A stretch of 64,000 nucleotides of DNA from NCBI RefSeq assembly GCF_008642315.1, contig NZ_CP029192.1:8556001-8620000 (forward strand), written 5' to 3'. The notes under the pieces were generated by a model that made no database searches, was not told the origin of the DNA, and was given only the letters and a program-made list of their open reading frames with translations. Shown here in pieces: positions 8,952-18,064 of this stretch. Each line of letters begins with the position of its first letter. The stretch's first letter is position 1. The stretch is from Streptomyces venezuelae. GTDB taxonomy: Bacteria; Actinomycetota; Actinomycetes; Streptomycetales; Streptomycetaceae. The position numbers and the translations under genes were made by a program.

Positions 8952-10169
8952 ATGCCCGCACCACGAGACCCCGACGGCGGCCGACCGCCGCGTGATGTGC
9001 AGGGTGACCGGCCGCGGGGCGGCCCGGGGGGCGGTGGATCGGCGGGTGATCCGCAAGGCGGGCCGCCCGCGCGAGTCCCGGGGGGCGGCGGGCCGTCGGG
9101 TGATGCGCGGAGCGGTCGGCCACCGGACGACGCTCGCTCCCGCGCTCCGCGCGACGCGCAGCGCGGGCAGCCCACCTTGCGGGACGTCGCCGAGCGGGCC
9201 GGGGTCAGTGCGATGACGGCGTCCCGCGTGCTGCGCGACGACCCGCAGGTCCTGCCCGCCACCCGCGAACGCGTGCGCGCCGCGGCCGCCGTCCTCGGCT
9301 ACCGCCCCAACGAGGTCGCCCGCAGTCTCCGGCTCGGCCGCGGTACCGGCCTCGTCGGCCTCGTCGTCACCAACCTCGCCAACCCCTTCTACTCACGCCT
9401 CGCCCTCGGCGTCGACTCCGTGGTCGGCGAGCACCGCCTGAAGACCGTCATCGGCAACACCGGCCAGGACCTGGACGCCGAACGGGAACTCGTCGCCGAC
9501 CTCGTGGCCCGCCGCGTCGACGGGATCATCGCCGTGCCCGCGGGCGCCGACCAGCGGCACCTCGCGTCCGCCGTGGCCGACGGGGTGCCCGTCGTCCTCG
9601 CCAGCCGCCCGCCCGAGGGCTTCGCGGCGGACTGCGTCCTGGTCGACGACTTCGGCGGCGCCCGCGCCGCGACGGCCCGCCTCCTGGAGCGCGGCCACCG
9701 CCGCATCGGCTTCCTCGGCTCGCCGCCCGCCGTCCACACCGGCACCGAACGGCTCCGCGGGTACGCGGCGGCCCTCGCCGAGGCGGGAATCGCCGTCGAC
9801 GCACGCCTCGTACGCCAGGGCCAGACCGAGCCCCGGCAGGCCACGCGCGCCGCCGCGGAACTCCTCGCGCTGCCCGCGCCCCCGACCGCGCTGTTCTGCT
9901 CCAACAACCGCAACACGATAGGCGCGTTCCGCGCGCTGCGGGACGCGGGCGCACGGGGTGTCGGCGGGGCCGACGTCGCCCTCGCCGGGTTCGACGACTT
10001 CGAACTCGCCGACGCGCTCGGTCTGCCCCTCACACTCGTCGCGTACGACAGCGACGAACTCGGGCGTGCGGCGGGCCGGCTCTTAGCCGACCGGCTGCAC
10101 GACCGGGCCGCGCCCGCGCGGCCGCGCCAGATCGTGGTGCCCACCAACCTGGTGGAGTACGGCAGGTGA
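8952..10169 (+). CDS. LacI family transcriptional regulator
   Basis: DNA-binding repressor, 405 residues as drawn. The helix-turn-helix is at about 76-100 (PTLRDVAERAGVSAMTASRV), followed by the hinge region and a periplasmic-binding-protein-like sugar domain with VGLVVTNLANPFYS and GFDDFELAD. An unusual Gly/Pro/Arg/Asp-rich extension of about 72 residues precedes the helix-turn-helix. The ATG at 8952 has GGAAGGA 8 nt upstream and is kept, although a later start is possible. It is the last gene of the mannoside locus, so it is the likely local repressor, probably responding to a mannose derivative. Confidence 0.9.
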   Translation: MPAPRDPDGGRPPRDVQGDRPRGGPGGGGSAGDPQGGPPARVPGGGGPSGDARSGRPPDDARSRAPRDAQRGQPTLRDVAERAGVSAMTASRVLRDDPQVLPATRERVRAAAAVLGYRPNEVARSLRLGRGTGLVGLVVTNLANPFYSRLALGVDSVVGEHRLKTVIGNTGQDLDAERELVADLVARRVDGIIAVPAGADQRHLASAVADGVPVVLASRPPEGFAADCVLVDDFGGARAATARLLERGHRRIGFLGSPPAVHTGTERLRGYAAALAEAGIAVDARLVRQGQTEPRQATRAAAELLALPAPPTALFCSNNRNTIGAFRALRDAGARGVGGADVALAGFDDFELADALGLPLTLVAYDSDELGRAAGRLLADRLHDRAAPARPRQIVVPTNLVEYGR

Positions 10170-10303
10170 GACGCGGAACCCCGACCTCGACGCGGAACGA
10201 GACCCGCCCTTGACGTGGAACGAATCCCGTCGGTCCGTACGTTGAGCAGTGCGGGGGCCACGCCGTGCGCACCCGGAAAAGAGCCGAGGGGACGGGGGCA
10301 CGC

Positions 10304-10675
10304 GTGTCGCAGCCGAGCCGTCCCGCGCGTCTTGCCGCATCCGCGGTGTCCCTCGTCGTCACCGTGCTGGCCCTGTTCGTCCCCTCCGCGGCGGCGTTCG
10401 GGGCACCGGCCGAAGGACCGCTCGCCCGGCACACCGTCGTGGCGCACGCGGAGCAGCAGTCCGCCCCCCACGACGTCCCGGCGCTCCACGTCACCGTCAC
10501 GCACCGACTCGACGCCCACCTCCCCGGACCGCAGCCGGTAGGACCGCCGCGCACGGCGGTCGACACGGCGCCGCACCGCGCCCTGGGCGGGCCCGACGCC
10601 CGCCCCGAGGCCGCACCCGCCGTTCCGCGCCGGGCCGGCACGGCGGCCGCCCCGCGCGGACCGCCCCGGCGATGA
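10304..10675 (+). CDS. Small secreted or membrane-anchored protein upstream of SecDF
   Basis: Short protein of about 123 residues, not assigned to a family. The GTG at 10304 is preferred because GGGACGGGGG lies 5 nt upstream; another GTG at 10265 would add 13 residues. A basic N-terminus is followed by one hydrophobic stretch (ASAVSLVVTVLALFVPSAAAF) resembling a signal peptide. The rest is rich in Pro, Ala, Arg and His with no recognisable domain. It lies about 115 nt ahead of secDF on the same strand. The coding assignment rests on codon bias and the signal-like segment. Confidence 0.55.
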   Translation: MSQPSRPARLAASAVSLVVTVLALFVPSAAAFGAPAEGPLARHTVVAHAEQQSAPHDVPALHVTVTHRLDAHLPGPQPVGPPRTAVDTAPHRALGGPDARPEAAPAVPRRAGTAAAPRGPPRR

Positions 10676-10789
10676 GCACGCAGACCCTTCCCGACGCCTG
10701 ACCCGGCCCGCACGCGACCCGCTTCCGCGAGGCCCCGGTCAGGTGTCCTTCCGCCCTGCCCTCATCGTGGCCCTCATCGTGGAGAACCC

Positions 10790-13138
10790 ATGTCCCGCGC
10801 GCCCTTGTGGCGGGCGATCGTCGCGCTCGCGGCCGTCGCCCTGTCCCTCTACATCGCCCTCACCCAGTCCGCCCGCCTCGGCCTCGACCTGCGCGGCGGC
10901 ACACAGATCGTCCTGGAGACCAAGGACTCACCGACCACCGAGGCGGACGCCGAGTCCACCGACCGCGCCCTGGAAGTCCTCAGGCAGCGCGTCGACGCTC
11001 TCGGCGTCTCGGAGCCCGGCATCGCACGGTCCGGCGAGAAACGCATCATCGTCGAACTCCCCGGAGTCCAGGACCCGCGCAAGGCGGCCGAGGTCATCGG
11101 CCGCACCGCCCAGCTGACCGTCCACCCCGTCACGGGGGAGTCCGCCGACAAGGGCACGGCGAAGCCCGCCGCCGACGGATCGCGGACCCTGCCCGACCCC
11201 GACCGGAAGGGCAGCTACCTGACGCTCGGCCCCACCGCGCTCACCGGTCAGGGCGTCAAGGACGCCCAGGCCACGCTCGACCAGCAGTCCCTCGCCGGCT
11301 GGCTCGTCACCCTCGACTTCCGCAAGGAGGCGGGCGACACCTGGGCGAAGATCACGGGTGACGCGGCCTGCGCACCGCAGAACGCCCCCGAGCGCCGCGT
11401 CGCCATCACCCTCGACGACAAGATCATCTCGGCGCCCGGCGTCAACCAGGGCGTGCCGTGCGAGACCGGTATCACCGGCGGCACCACCCAGATCACCGGC
11501 GACTTCAGCCAGTCCGAGGCCCGCGACCTCGCCGCACTCGTCAAGGGCGGCGCACTGCCGGTGCCCGTCGACGTCGTCGAGCAGCGCACCGTGGGCGCGA
11601 CGCTCGGCGCCGACGCCATCGAGGCCAGCGCCACGGCCGCCGTCATCGGCATCGCCCTGACCGCTCTGTTCATCACCGCCGTCTACCGGCTCATGGGCGC
11701 GCTCGCCGCCCTCGCCCTCGCGCTGTACGGCCTCATCTCGTACGCCGCGCTCGTCGCACTCGGCGCGACGCTGACCCTGCCCGGCCTCGCCGGGTTCGTG
11801 CTCGCCATCGGCATGGCCGTCGACGCCAACGTGCTCGTCTTCGAACGCGCACGGGAGGAGTACCTCGGCGTCCGCTCCGCCGACCTGGCCAAGCCCGTGC
11901 GCACGGGCTTCGCGAAGGCGTGGAGCGCGGTCGTCGACTCGAACGTGACGACGCTGCTCGCCGCCGGCCTGCTGTTCTTCTTCGCCACCGGACCCGTCAA
12001 GGGCTTCGGCGTCACGCTGTCCATCGGTGTCCTCGCGTCGATGGTGACGGCACTGGTCATCACCCGCGTCCTCGCCGACTTCGCCGTGGGCCGCGACTTC
12101 GTGCGCAAGCGGCCCGGTCTGACGGGCATCGCCTCCACGGGCCGCGTCCGCGCCTGGCTCGCCCGCCGCAGGCCGAACCTGGTGCGCCACCGGCGCCGCT
12201 GGCTCGGCGCCAGCGCCCTCCTGGTGGTCGTGGCGGTCGCGGGCATCGTGCTGCGCGGTCTGGAGTTCGGCGTCGAGTTCACCGGCGGCCGCCTCGTCGA
12301 GTACAGCACCAGCAGGTCCGTCGACGCCGACACCGCCCGCGAAGCCGTGTCCGACGCGGGCTTCCCGCGCGCGGTGGTGCAGGAGTCGGGGGACGGCGAC
12401 ATCTCCGTACGCACGGAACGGCTGACCGACGCCGAACAGCAGCGCGTCAAGGAGGCTCTGGAAGGGCCCGGTGGCACGGTCACCGTGGAGCGCGACGAGA
12501 TGATCGGGCCGAGCCTCGGCGATGAGCTCCGCCAGAAGGCGCTCATCGCCCTCGGCATCGCCGTCGCCGCCCAGCTGATCTATCTGAGCGTCCGGTTCCG
12601 CTGGACCCTCGCGGTGGCGGCCGTCTCGGCGATGGTCCACGACGTGCTGCTGGTGGTGGGCCTGTTCGCCTGGCTCGGCAAGCCCGTCGACAGCGTCTTC
12701 CTCGCCGCCCTGCTCACCGTGATCGGCTACTCGGTCAACGACACGGTGGTCGTCTTCGACCGCGTGCGCGAGGTGCGCCGCCGCGATCCGCGCGGCGACC
12801 TGGAAGCCACCGCCAACCAGGCCGTCGTGCAGACGCTCCCGCGCACCGTGAACACGGGCATGGGCGCGCTGTTCATCCTCACCGCCCTGGCGGTGCTCGG
12901 CGGCGACTCGCTCGCGGACTTCTCGCTCGCGCTGATCGCCGGGGTCCTGGTCGGCATGGCATCGACCGTCTTCACGGCCGTCCCGATCGCCGTCGCGCTC
13001 GAACGCGGCAATCCGGCGGCGCCGCCCTCGCGCCCGGGCCGGTCGGGCGGCACGGGCGGCCCTCGCGACGTACCCGACGGGTACAGCCCCCTGGAGGCGC
13101 GCAGGAGGAGGGAGCGGGGGACCGGCGCGGTCGTCTGA
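10790..13138 (+). CDS. secDF: Protein translocase subunit SecDF (fused)
   Basis: Fusion of SecD and SecF, 782 residues, which uses the proton gradient to help complete Sec-dependent export. The SecD half has LGLDLRGGTQIVLE near the N-terminus, a large extracytoplasmic P1 region, and GFVLAIGMAVDANVLVFERA in its membrane part. The SecF half starts near residue 480 with LEFGVEFTGGRLVEY and has GYSVNDTVVVFDRVREVRRR. Twelve membrane helices are expected. The C-tail is Gly/Pro/Arg-rich. Streptomyces usually also has separate secD and secF genes near ruvB, so this is probably an additional copy, perhaps expressed under particular export loads. Confidence 0.93.
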   Translation: MSRAPLWRAIVALAAVALSLYIALTQSARLGLDLRGGTQIVLETKDSPTTEADAESTDRALEVLRQRVDALGVSEPGIARSGEKRIIVELPGVQDPRKAAEVIGRTAQLTVHPVTGESADKGTAKPAADGSRTLPDPDRKGSYLTLGPTALTGQGVKDAQATLDQQSLAGWLVTLDFRKEAGDTWAKITGDAACAPQNAPERRVAITLDDKIISAPGVNQGVPCETGITGGTTQITGDFSQSEARDLAALVKGGALPVPVDVVEQRTVGATLGADAIEASATAAVIGIALTALFITAVYRLMGALAALALALYGLISYAALVALGATLTLPGLAGFVLAIGMAVDANVLVFERAREEYLGVRSADLAKPVRTGFAKAWSAVVDSNVTTLLAAGLLFFFATGPVKGFGVTLSIGVLASMVTALVITRVLADFAVGRDFVRKRPGLTGIASTGRVRAWLARRRPNLVRHRRRWLGASALLVVVAVAGIVLRGLEFGVEFTGGRLVEYSTSRSVDADTAREAVSDAGFPRAVVQESGDGDISVRTERLTDAEQQRVKEALEGPGGTVTVERDEMIGPSLGDELRQKALIALGIAVAAQLIYLSVRFRWTLAVAAVSAMVHDVLLVVGLFAWLGKPVDSVFLAALLTVIGYSVNDTVVVFDRVREVRRRDPRGDLEATANQAVVQTLPRTVNTGMGALFILTALAVLGGDSLADFSLALIAGVLVGMASTVFTAVPIAVALERGNPAAPPSRPGRSGGTGGPRDVPDGYSPLEARRRRERGTGAVV

Positions 13139-13203
13139 GGCGTACCGTCCTGCGCGTCCCGCCTCCGCAGGTGCCGAACGGGTATCTCGCTTAACGTACC
13201 CAT

Positions 13204-13890
13204 ATGGTCACAAAACGAAATGCATCAGCTGTCAGGCGTGGACGCCCCGCGCTCACCCGTGGCACGGGCCTGATCTGTGTCGCGGCCGCGGCCGGAGCGC
13301 TGCTCACCGGCTGCGGCAACGACGACGGCGACACCGCGAAGTCCGACTCCTCCACGGCCGGACGTGCGGCGTCGCCCTCGTCGTCCGACGGGGGCAACCT
13401 CACGGACGACCAGCGGGAGCGCAAGGAACTCGTGCCCAAGGCCAAGGTCGGCTACGACAAGGCGCTGGACGCGGCGGTGGCGACGGTCGACAAGTCGAAG
13501 CCGGTCTCCATCGAGCTCAAGGGCACGCCGGACAAGCCGGTCTGGAAGGCGGAGGTGGCGACCGCGGACGGCGCCTCCCACGACGTCGACGTCGACGCGG
13601 TCACCGGCAAGGCCGGGCAGGCACGCGCCGACAACGACCAGGACCAGGACGACAAGCGCGAGCTCGCGGACTGGCTGAAGAAGGCGACCGTCACCCCGCA
13701 GCAGGCCGCGCAGACCGCCACGGACAAGAAGAAGGGCACCGTCACCTCGGTGGAGCTCGACGACTCCGACAAGGGCGACATGGTGCTGTGGTCCGTCGAC
13801 GTCGTGACGACCGACGACTGGAACAAGACGACCTACGACATCGACGCGACCAACCGCAAGATCGTCCGGGAGCACGTCGACCGGGACTGA
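13204..13890 (+). CDS. PepSY-like lipoprotein
   Basis: Secreted lipoprotein of 228 residues. A Type II signal is clear: basic start, hydrophobic segment, then lipobox LLTGC (Cys at about 38). A Ser/Asp-rich linker leads to two repeats resembling PepSY domains, with the patterns VSIELKGTPDKPVWKAEV and VDAVTGKAGQ in the first, and VTSVELDDSDKGDMVLWSVDV and IDATNRKIV in the second. PepSY domains are thought to inhibit or bind extracytoplasmic proteins. It stands alone between secDF and a LysR gene. Specific function unknown. Confidence 0.8.
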   Translation: MVTKRNASAVRRGRPALTRGTGLICVAAAAGALLTGCGNDDGDTAKSDSSTAGRAASPSSSDGGNLTDDQRERKELVPKAKVGYDKALDAAVATVDKSKPVSIELKGTPDKPVWKAEVATADGASHDVDVDAVTGKAGQARADNDQDQDDKRELADWLKKATVTPQQAAQTATDKKKGTVTSVELDDSDKGDMVLWSVDVVTTDDWNKTTYDIDATNRKIVREHVDRD

Positions 13891-13961
13891 CTCCCGGCCG
13901 GCCCCCACCGTCGGAGGACCTCGTGGCCGGGCGGCGGTGACACCGGCGCGAGGATGGGCGC

Positions 13962-14843
13962 ATGGATGTTCGTCAGCTGGAGTACTTCCTCGCGATCGTC
14001 GACCACGGCGGTTTCAACCGGGCGGCGTCGGCCCTCTACCTCTCCCAGCCGTCGCTGTCCCAGGCGGTGCGGGCGCTCGAACGGGACCTGGGCAGCAGCC
14101 TGTTCCACCGCATCGGCCGCCGTGCCGTGCTCACCGAGGCGGGCACGGCGCTGATCGAACCCGCCAGGGCGGCCGTACGCAGCCTGGAGACGGCCCGTGC
14201 CAGCGTCGCCGCGGTGCACGAGCTGCGCGAGGGGCGGCTCGACATCGCCGCCATGCCCTCCCAGGCGGTGGAACCGCTCACCACGATGGTCCGCGGCTTC
14301 ACCGGCCGCCACCCCGGCGTGTCCGTGAACATCCGGGCGGCGTTCACCTCGCGCGACGTCATCGACATGGTGCGCACCGGCGCCGCCGAACTGGGCCTGC
14401 TCGCCACCTCCGGCCCCCTCGCCGAGAGGGAAGTGCTCTCGCACGACGTGGGCGAGCAGCGGTTCGTCCTGGTCACCCCGCCCGACGGTCCCTTCCCCGC
14501 GGGCCGCCCGGTGGCCCGCGAGGAGCTCGCTGGACGGCGGTTGATCGTCGGACAGCGGGGCACCGGCATGCGCGCGTACGTCGACGGGCTGCGCGAGCGC
14601 GGCATCGACTTCGCCATCGCCGCCGAGACCGAGCACCGCGTGGCGATCCTGCCGCTGGTGCTCGCCGGAGTCGGCCTCGCCGTCGTCACCGAGTCCTGGC
14701 GCACGACCGCCGAACGGGCCGGTGCGCTGGTCCTGGACATCGAGCCGCGCACGACGCTGCGGATCGCGCTGGTGAGCCGCAGGGCCGAGCAGTCGCCGGC
14801 GGCGCGGACGTTCCTCACCTGCGCGCTGGCCGAGTCCAGGTAG
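13962..14843 (+). CDS. LysR family transcriptional regulator
   Basis: Regulator of 293 residues with the LysR winged helix at 1-60 (LEYFLAIVDHGGFNRAASALYLSQPSLSQAVRALE) and a substrate-binding effector domain from about 90. It lies 82 nt upstream of a malate/tartrate dehydrogenase gene on the same strand, followed by a dicarboxylate transporter. This resembles known arrangements in which a LysR protein activates D-malate or tartrate use. The likely effector is therefore a C4-dicarboxylate (inference). Confidence 0.9.
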   Translation: MDVRQLEYFLAIVDHGGFNRAASALYLSQPSLSQAVRALERDLGSSLFHRIGRRAVLTEAGTALIEPARAAVRSLETARASVAAVHELREGRLDIAAMPSQAVEPLTTMVRGFTGRHPGVSVNIRAAFTSRDVIDMVRTGAAELGLLATSGPLAEREVLSHDVGEQRFVLVTPPDGPFPAGRPVAREELAGRRLIVGQRGTGMRAYVDGLRERGIDFAIAAETEHRVAILPLVLAGVGLAVVTESWRTTAERAGALVLDIEPRTTLRIALVSRRAEQSPAARTFLTCALAESR

Positions 14844-14851
14844 CGCGTGCA

Positions 14852-14868
14852 TATAGGCGTGCCCTATA
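14852..14868. promoter_or_regulatory. Candidate LysR operator upstream of the dehydrogenase
   Basis: Inverted repeat TATAGG-N5-CCTATA in the gap between the LysR gene and the dehydrogenase gene. It is AT-rich against a very GC-rich background and has the T-N11-A form typical of LysR sites. Assignment to the adjacent LysR protein is inference. Confidence 0.5.
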
Positions 14869-14925
14869 AGGCAGATCGGCAGAGCGTCTTGGACGCCCGA
14901 ACACCCCCGTTGCTGCAATCAGGGC

Positions 14926-15981
14926 ATGACCCACCACCACATCGCACTCATCCCAGGCGACGGCATCGGCACCGAAGTGCTGCCTCCCGCACAGCGGGTC
15001 GTCGACGCGGTCGGCGCCCGCCACGGCTTCACCTGCGCCTATACGACGTACGACTGGTCGTGCGAGCGCTACGCCCGCGAGGGCGCCATGATGCCCGAAG
15101 ACGGACTCGACCAGCTGCGCGACAAGGACGCCATCCTGCTCGGCGCGGTCGGCTACCCGGGCGTGCCCGACCACGTCTCGCTGTGGGGGCTGCTGATCCC
15201 GATCAGGCGGGGCTTTCGCCAGTACGTCAACGTGCGGCCGATCCGGGTCTTCGAGGGAGTCGAGAGCCCGCTGCGGGCCGCCGCGCCCGGCGAGGTCGAC
15301 TTCGTCGTCGTACGCGAGAACGTCGAGGGCGAGTACAGCGAGATCGGCGGACGGCTGAACCGCGGCTTCCCGGAGGAGATGGCCGTCCAGGAAGCCGTGT
15401 TCACGCGCGCGGGAGTCACCCGCGTCCTCGAATACGCCTTCGACCTGGCCGCGCGGCGCGACGGCAGGCTCACCTCGGCCACCAAGTCGAACGGCATCGT
15501 GCACACCCTGCCGTTCTGGGACGAGCTGGTCGCCGAACGCGGCGCGGCGCACCCGGCGGTGGAGTGGGACCAGGAGCACATCGACGCGCTGGCCGCGAAG
15601 TTCGTCCTCGACCCGGCCCGCTTCGACGTCGTGGTCGCCTCCAACCTCTTCGGTGACATCCTCAGCGACCTGGCCGCCGCCGTGGCCGGTTCCATCGGCA
15701 TCGCCCCGGCCGCCAACCTCAATCCGGAGCGCGAGTTCCCCTCGATGTTCGAGCCGGTCCACGGCTCCGCCCCCGACATCGCGGGCCGCGGCACCGCCAA
15801 CCCCCTCGGCGCGATCTGGTCGGCGGCGATGATGCTCGACCACCTCGGACACCGCGCGGCGGCCGACGACATCACGGCCGCGATCGCCGCGGTGCTCGCC
15901 AAGACCGATGTGCGCACCCCGGACCTCGGCGGCGACAGCACGACCACCGCGTTCACCGAGAAGCTCCTCGAACTGCTCTGA
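14926..15981 (+). CDS. Isocitrate/isopropylmalate-type dehydrogenase, probable D-malate or tartrate dehydrogenase
   Basis: NAD-dependent beta-decarboxylating dehydrogenase of 351 residues. Family motifs: IPGDGIGTEV at the N-terminus, VRENVEGEYSEIGGR around 125-140, TKSNGI near 188, VVASNLFGDILSDLAA, and the nucleotide-binding region FEPVHGSAPDIAGRGTANP. The length and motif order fit the tartrate dehydrogenase / D-malate dehydrogenase branch rather than LeuB; the adjacent DctA-type transporter supports this. Predicted product is pyruvate from D-malate (or an equivalent reaction). Substrate choice is not proven by sequence. Confidence 0.82.
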   Translation: MTHHHIALIPGDGIGTEVLPPAQRVVDAVGARHGFTCAYTTYDWSCERYAREGAMMPEDGLDQLRDKDAILLGAVGYPGVPDHVSLWGLLIPIRRGFRQYVNVRPIRVFEGVESPLRAAAPGEVDFVVVRENVEGEYSEIGGRLNRGFPEEMAVQEAVFTRAGVTRVLEYAFDLAARRDGRLTSATKSNGIVHTLPFWDELVAERGAAHPAVEWDQEHIDALAAKFVLDPARFDVVVASNLFGDILSDLAAAVAGSIGIAPAANLNPEREFPSMFEPVHGSAPDIAGRGTANPLGAIWSAAMMLDHLGHRAAADDITAAIAAVLAKTDVRTPDLGGDSTTTAFTEKLLELL

Positions 15982-16007
15982 CACGTTCCCCGGCGAGGAG
16001 TAACGCC

Positions 16008-17447
16008 ATGGCAGCAACCGCGTCCACCACCTCCGGCACCCCACCGACCGCACCACCGTCCGAACCCTCGACCCCCTGGTACCGGCAGCTGTACTTCTGG
16101 GTCCTGACCGCGATCGTCGCCGGCATCCTGACCGGCTGGCTCATGCCCTCCGTGGGCGTCGCCCTGGAACCCGTCGGCACCACGTTCGTCTCCGCGATCA
16201 AGATGCTGATCACCCCGATCGTCTTCCTGACGATCGTCGCGGGCATCGGCGGTGTCGACAGTCTGCGCCGGGTCGGCAGGGTGGGGCTGAAATCCCTGCT
16301 CTACTTCCAGGCCGGAACCCTCGCAGCCCTCGCCGTCGGACTCATCGCGGTCAATCTCTTCCAGCCCGGCGCCGGGGTCCACGCCCACCCCGGCGACCTG
16401 CGGCTCTCCGGCGACGCCGCGCAGTACGTCAAGGACGGCGAGGACCAGAGCTGGTGGCACTTCCTCACCGACATCGTGCCGTCCAGCGCGGTCGGGGCGT
16501 TCGCCGAGGGGAACATCCTCCAAGTCATCTTCTTCGCCGTCCTGTTCGGTGTGGCGCTGAAGGCCGTGGGACCCGCGGGCGCACCCCTGGTCGACGGCGT
16601 CAACCGGCTGAGCGCGGTCGTGTTCAAGATCCTGCACTACGTGATGCTCGCCGCTCCCGTCGGAGCGTTCGGCGCCATGGCCTACACCATCGGCAAGTAC
16701 GGCATCTCCACGCTCACCAGCCTCGGCCGGCTCATCGGCCTGTTCTACGGCACGTCGCTGTTCTTCGTCGTGGTCGTCCTGGGCGGCGTGCTCGCCCTGC
16801 TGCGGATCAACATCTTCCGGCTCCTGCACCACCTGCGGGAGGAGTTCCTCATCGTCCTCGGCACGTCGTCGTCGGAGAGCGTGCTGCCGCGGGTGATGCA
16901 CAAGCTGCAAGGGCTCGGCGTGCGCAGGGACATCGTCGGCCTGACCGTGCCGACCGGGTACTCCTTCAACCTCGACGGCAGCTCCATCTACCTCTCCCTG
17001 GCCGCCGTCTACATCGCACAGGCCACCGACACCCCGCTCACCCTCGGCCAGCAACTCGGTCTGCTCGCCGTCATGATCCTGACGTCCAAGGGGTCCGGGG
17101 GCGTCACGGGCGCCGGGTTCATCGCCCTGGCCGCCACGCTCTCCACCGTCGGCACCGTGCCCGCCGCGGGCATCATGCTGATCTTCGGCATCGACAAGTT
17201 CATGTCCGAGTGCCGGGCCCTGACGAACCTCGCGGGCAACAGCGTCGCCACGCTCGTCGTCGCACGGTGGGAGGGCGTCCTCGACACGGCACGCGTCAAC
17301 AGGGTGCTGCGGAGCGGAGTTCCCGAGCCCTCCACGGAGCCATCGACCGAGTCCCTGGAGGAGCCCTCCAAGGAGTCCTTGAAGGAGCCCTCGAACGAGT
17401 CGGGCATGCGCGGAACTTCGACGGCGGGGAAGGCGTTGGCGGAGTGA
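16008..17447 (+). CDS. dctA: C4-dicarboxylate:cation symporter (DctA)
   Basis: Secondary transporter of 479 residues, of the dicarboxylate/amino acid:cation symporter family. Diagnostic pieces: a serine-rich re-entrant loop GTSSSESVLPRVM near 290, TGYSFNLDGSSIYLSLA, and TSKGSGGVTGAGFI followed by a conserved C-terminal FMSECRALTNLAGNSVA. About eight membrane helices plus two hairpins are visible. An unusual C-terminal tail of about 25 residues is a Glu/Pro/Ser repeat. It follows the dehydrogenase by 26 nt, with a GGCGAGGAG site, so the two are likely co-transcribed for dicarboxylate uptake and oxidation. Confidence 0.93.
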   Translation: MAATASTTSGTPPTAPPSEPSTPWYRQLYFWVLTAIVAGILTGWLMPSVGVALEPVGTTFVSAIKMLITPIVFLTIVAGIGGVDSLRRVGRVGLKSLLYFQAGTLAALAVGLIAVNLFQPGAGVHAHPGDLRLSGDAAQYVKDGEDQSWWHFLTDIVPSSAVGAFAEGNILQVIFFAVLFGVALKAVGPAGAPLVDGVNRLSAVVFKILHYVMLAAPVGAFGAMAYTIGKYGISTLTSLGRLIGLFYGTSLFFVVVVLGGVLALLRINIFRLLHHLREEFLIVLGTSSSESVLPRVMHKLQGLGVRRDIVGLTVPTGYSFNLDGSSIYLSLAAVYIAQATDTPLTLGQQLGLLAVMILTSKGSGGVTGAGFIALAATLSTVGTVPAAGIMLIFGIDKFMSECRALTNLAGNSVATLVVARWEGVLDTARVNRVLRSGVPEPSTEPSTESLEEPSKESLKEPSNESGMRGTSTAGKALAE

Positions 17448-17491
17448 CGCGCACAAGCGCGTGGACGAGCGAAGCAGTCGAGGTGGCACGG

Positions 17492-18040
17492 ATGGCGATG
17501 TGGGACCGGATCAAGGACCAGGCCAAGGGTCTGCAGCAGTCGCAGGGGTCGCGCGGCTCCGGCGGCCACGGACGACCGGGTTCTGGCTCCGGCGGGGGAT
17601 CGAAGGCGCAGCTCGTGGGCGTGCTCAAGACCCAGCTGGCCTCCTTGAAGACCGAGCTCAAGAGCGGTGCCTACCGCGACGCGAGCATGGCCATGTGCGC
17701 CCTGGTCGCGGCGGCCGACGGCTCGGTCGACCCGGCCGAGCGCCAGCACGTGGAGTCGCTGATCGTGCAGAACGACGTCCTGCAGAACTTCCCGCCTGAC
17801 CAGCTGCGGCAGCGGTTCAACAAGCACGTGGACCAGCTGTCGCTCAACTTCCAGCAGGGCAAGACCGAGGCGATGCAGGAGATCGCCAAAGCGGCAAAGA
17901 AGCCGATGGAGGCCAAGGCGGTCGTGCAGACCGGCTTCGTCGTCGCCGGCGCGGACGGGTACATCGCACCGGCGGAGGAGCAGGTCCTCCGCGAGGCGTG
18001 CGCGGCGCTGAACGTGTCGCCGCAGGAGTTCGGGCTCTGA
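17492..18040 (+). CDS. TerB-family tellurite resistance-like protein
   Basis: Soluble protein of about 182 residues. After a Gly/Ser-rich linker (residues 15-35) comes an all-helical TerB-like domain, with acidic patches such as LVAAADGSVDPAERQHVESL and FVVAGADGYIAPAEEQVLREA, the two repeat-like metal-interacting turns of the family. The ATG at 17492 is chosen; a second ATG at 17498 is possible. It starts 44 nt after dctA. TerB proteins occur in tellurite resistance and stress systems, and standalone copies are common in Streptomyces; the exact role is unknown. Confidence 0.8.
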   Translation: MAMWDRIKDQAKGLQQSQGSRGSGGHGRPGSGSGGGSKAQLVGVLKTQLASLKTELKSGAYRDASMAMCALVAAADGSVDPAERQHVESLIVQNDVLQNFPPDQLRQRFNKHVDQLSLNFQQGKTEAMQEIAKAAKKPMEAKAVVQTGFVVAGADGYIAPAEEQVLREACAALNVSPQEFGL

Positions 18041-18064
18041 GCCTGGTTCGGGTCTGACCGGGCG

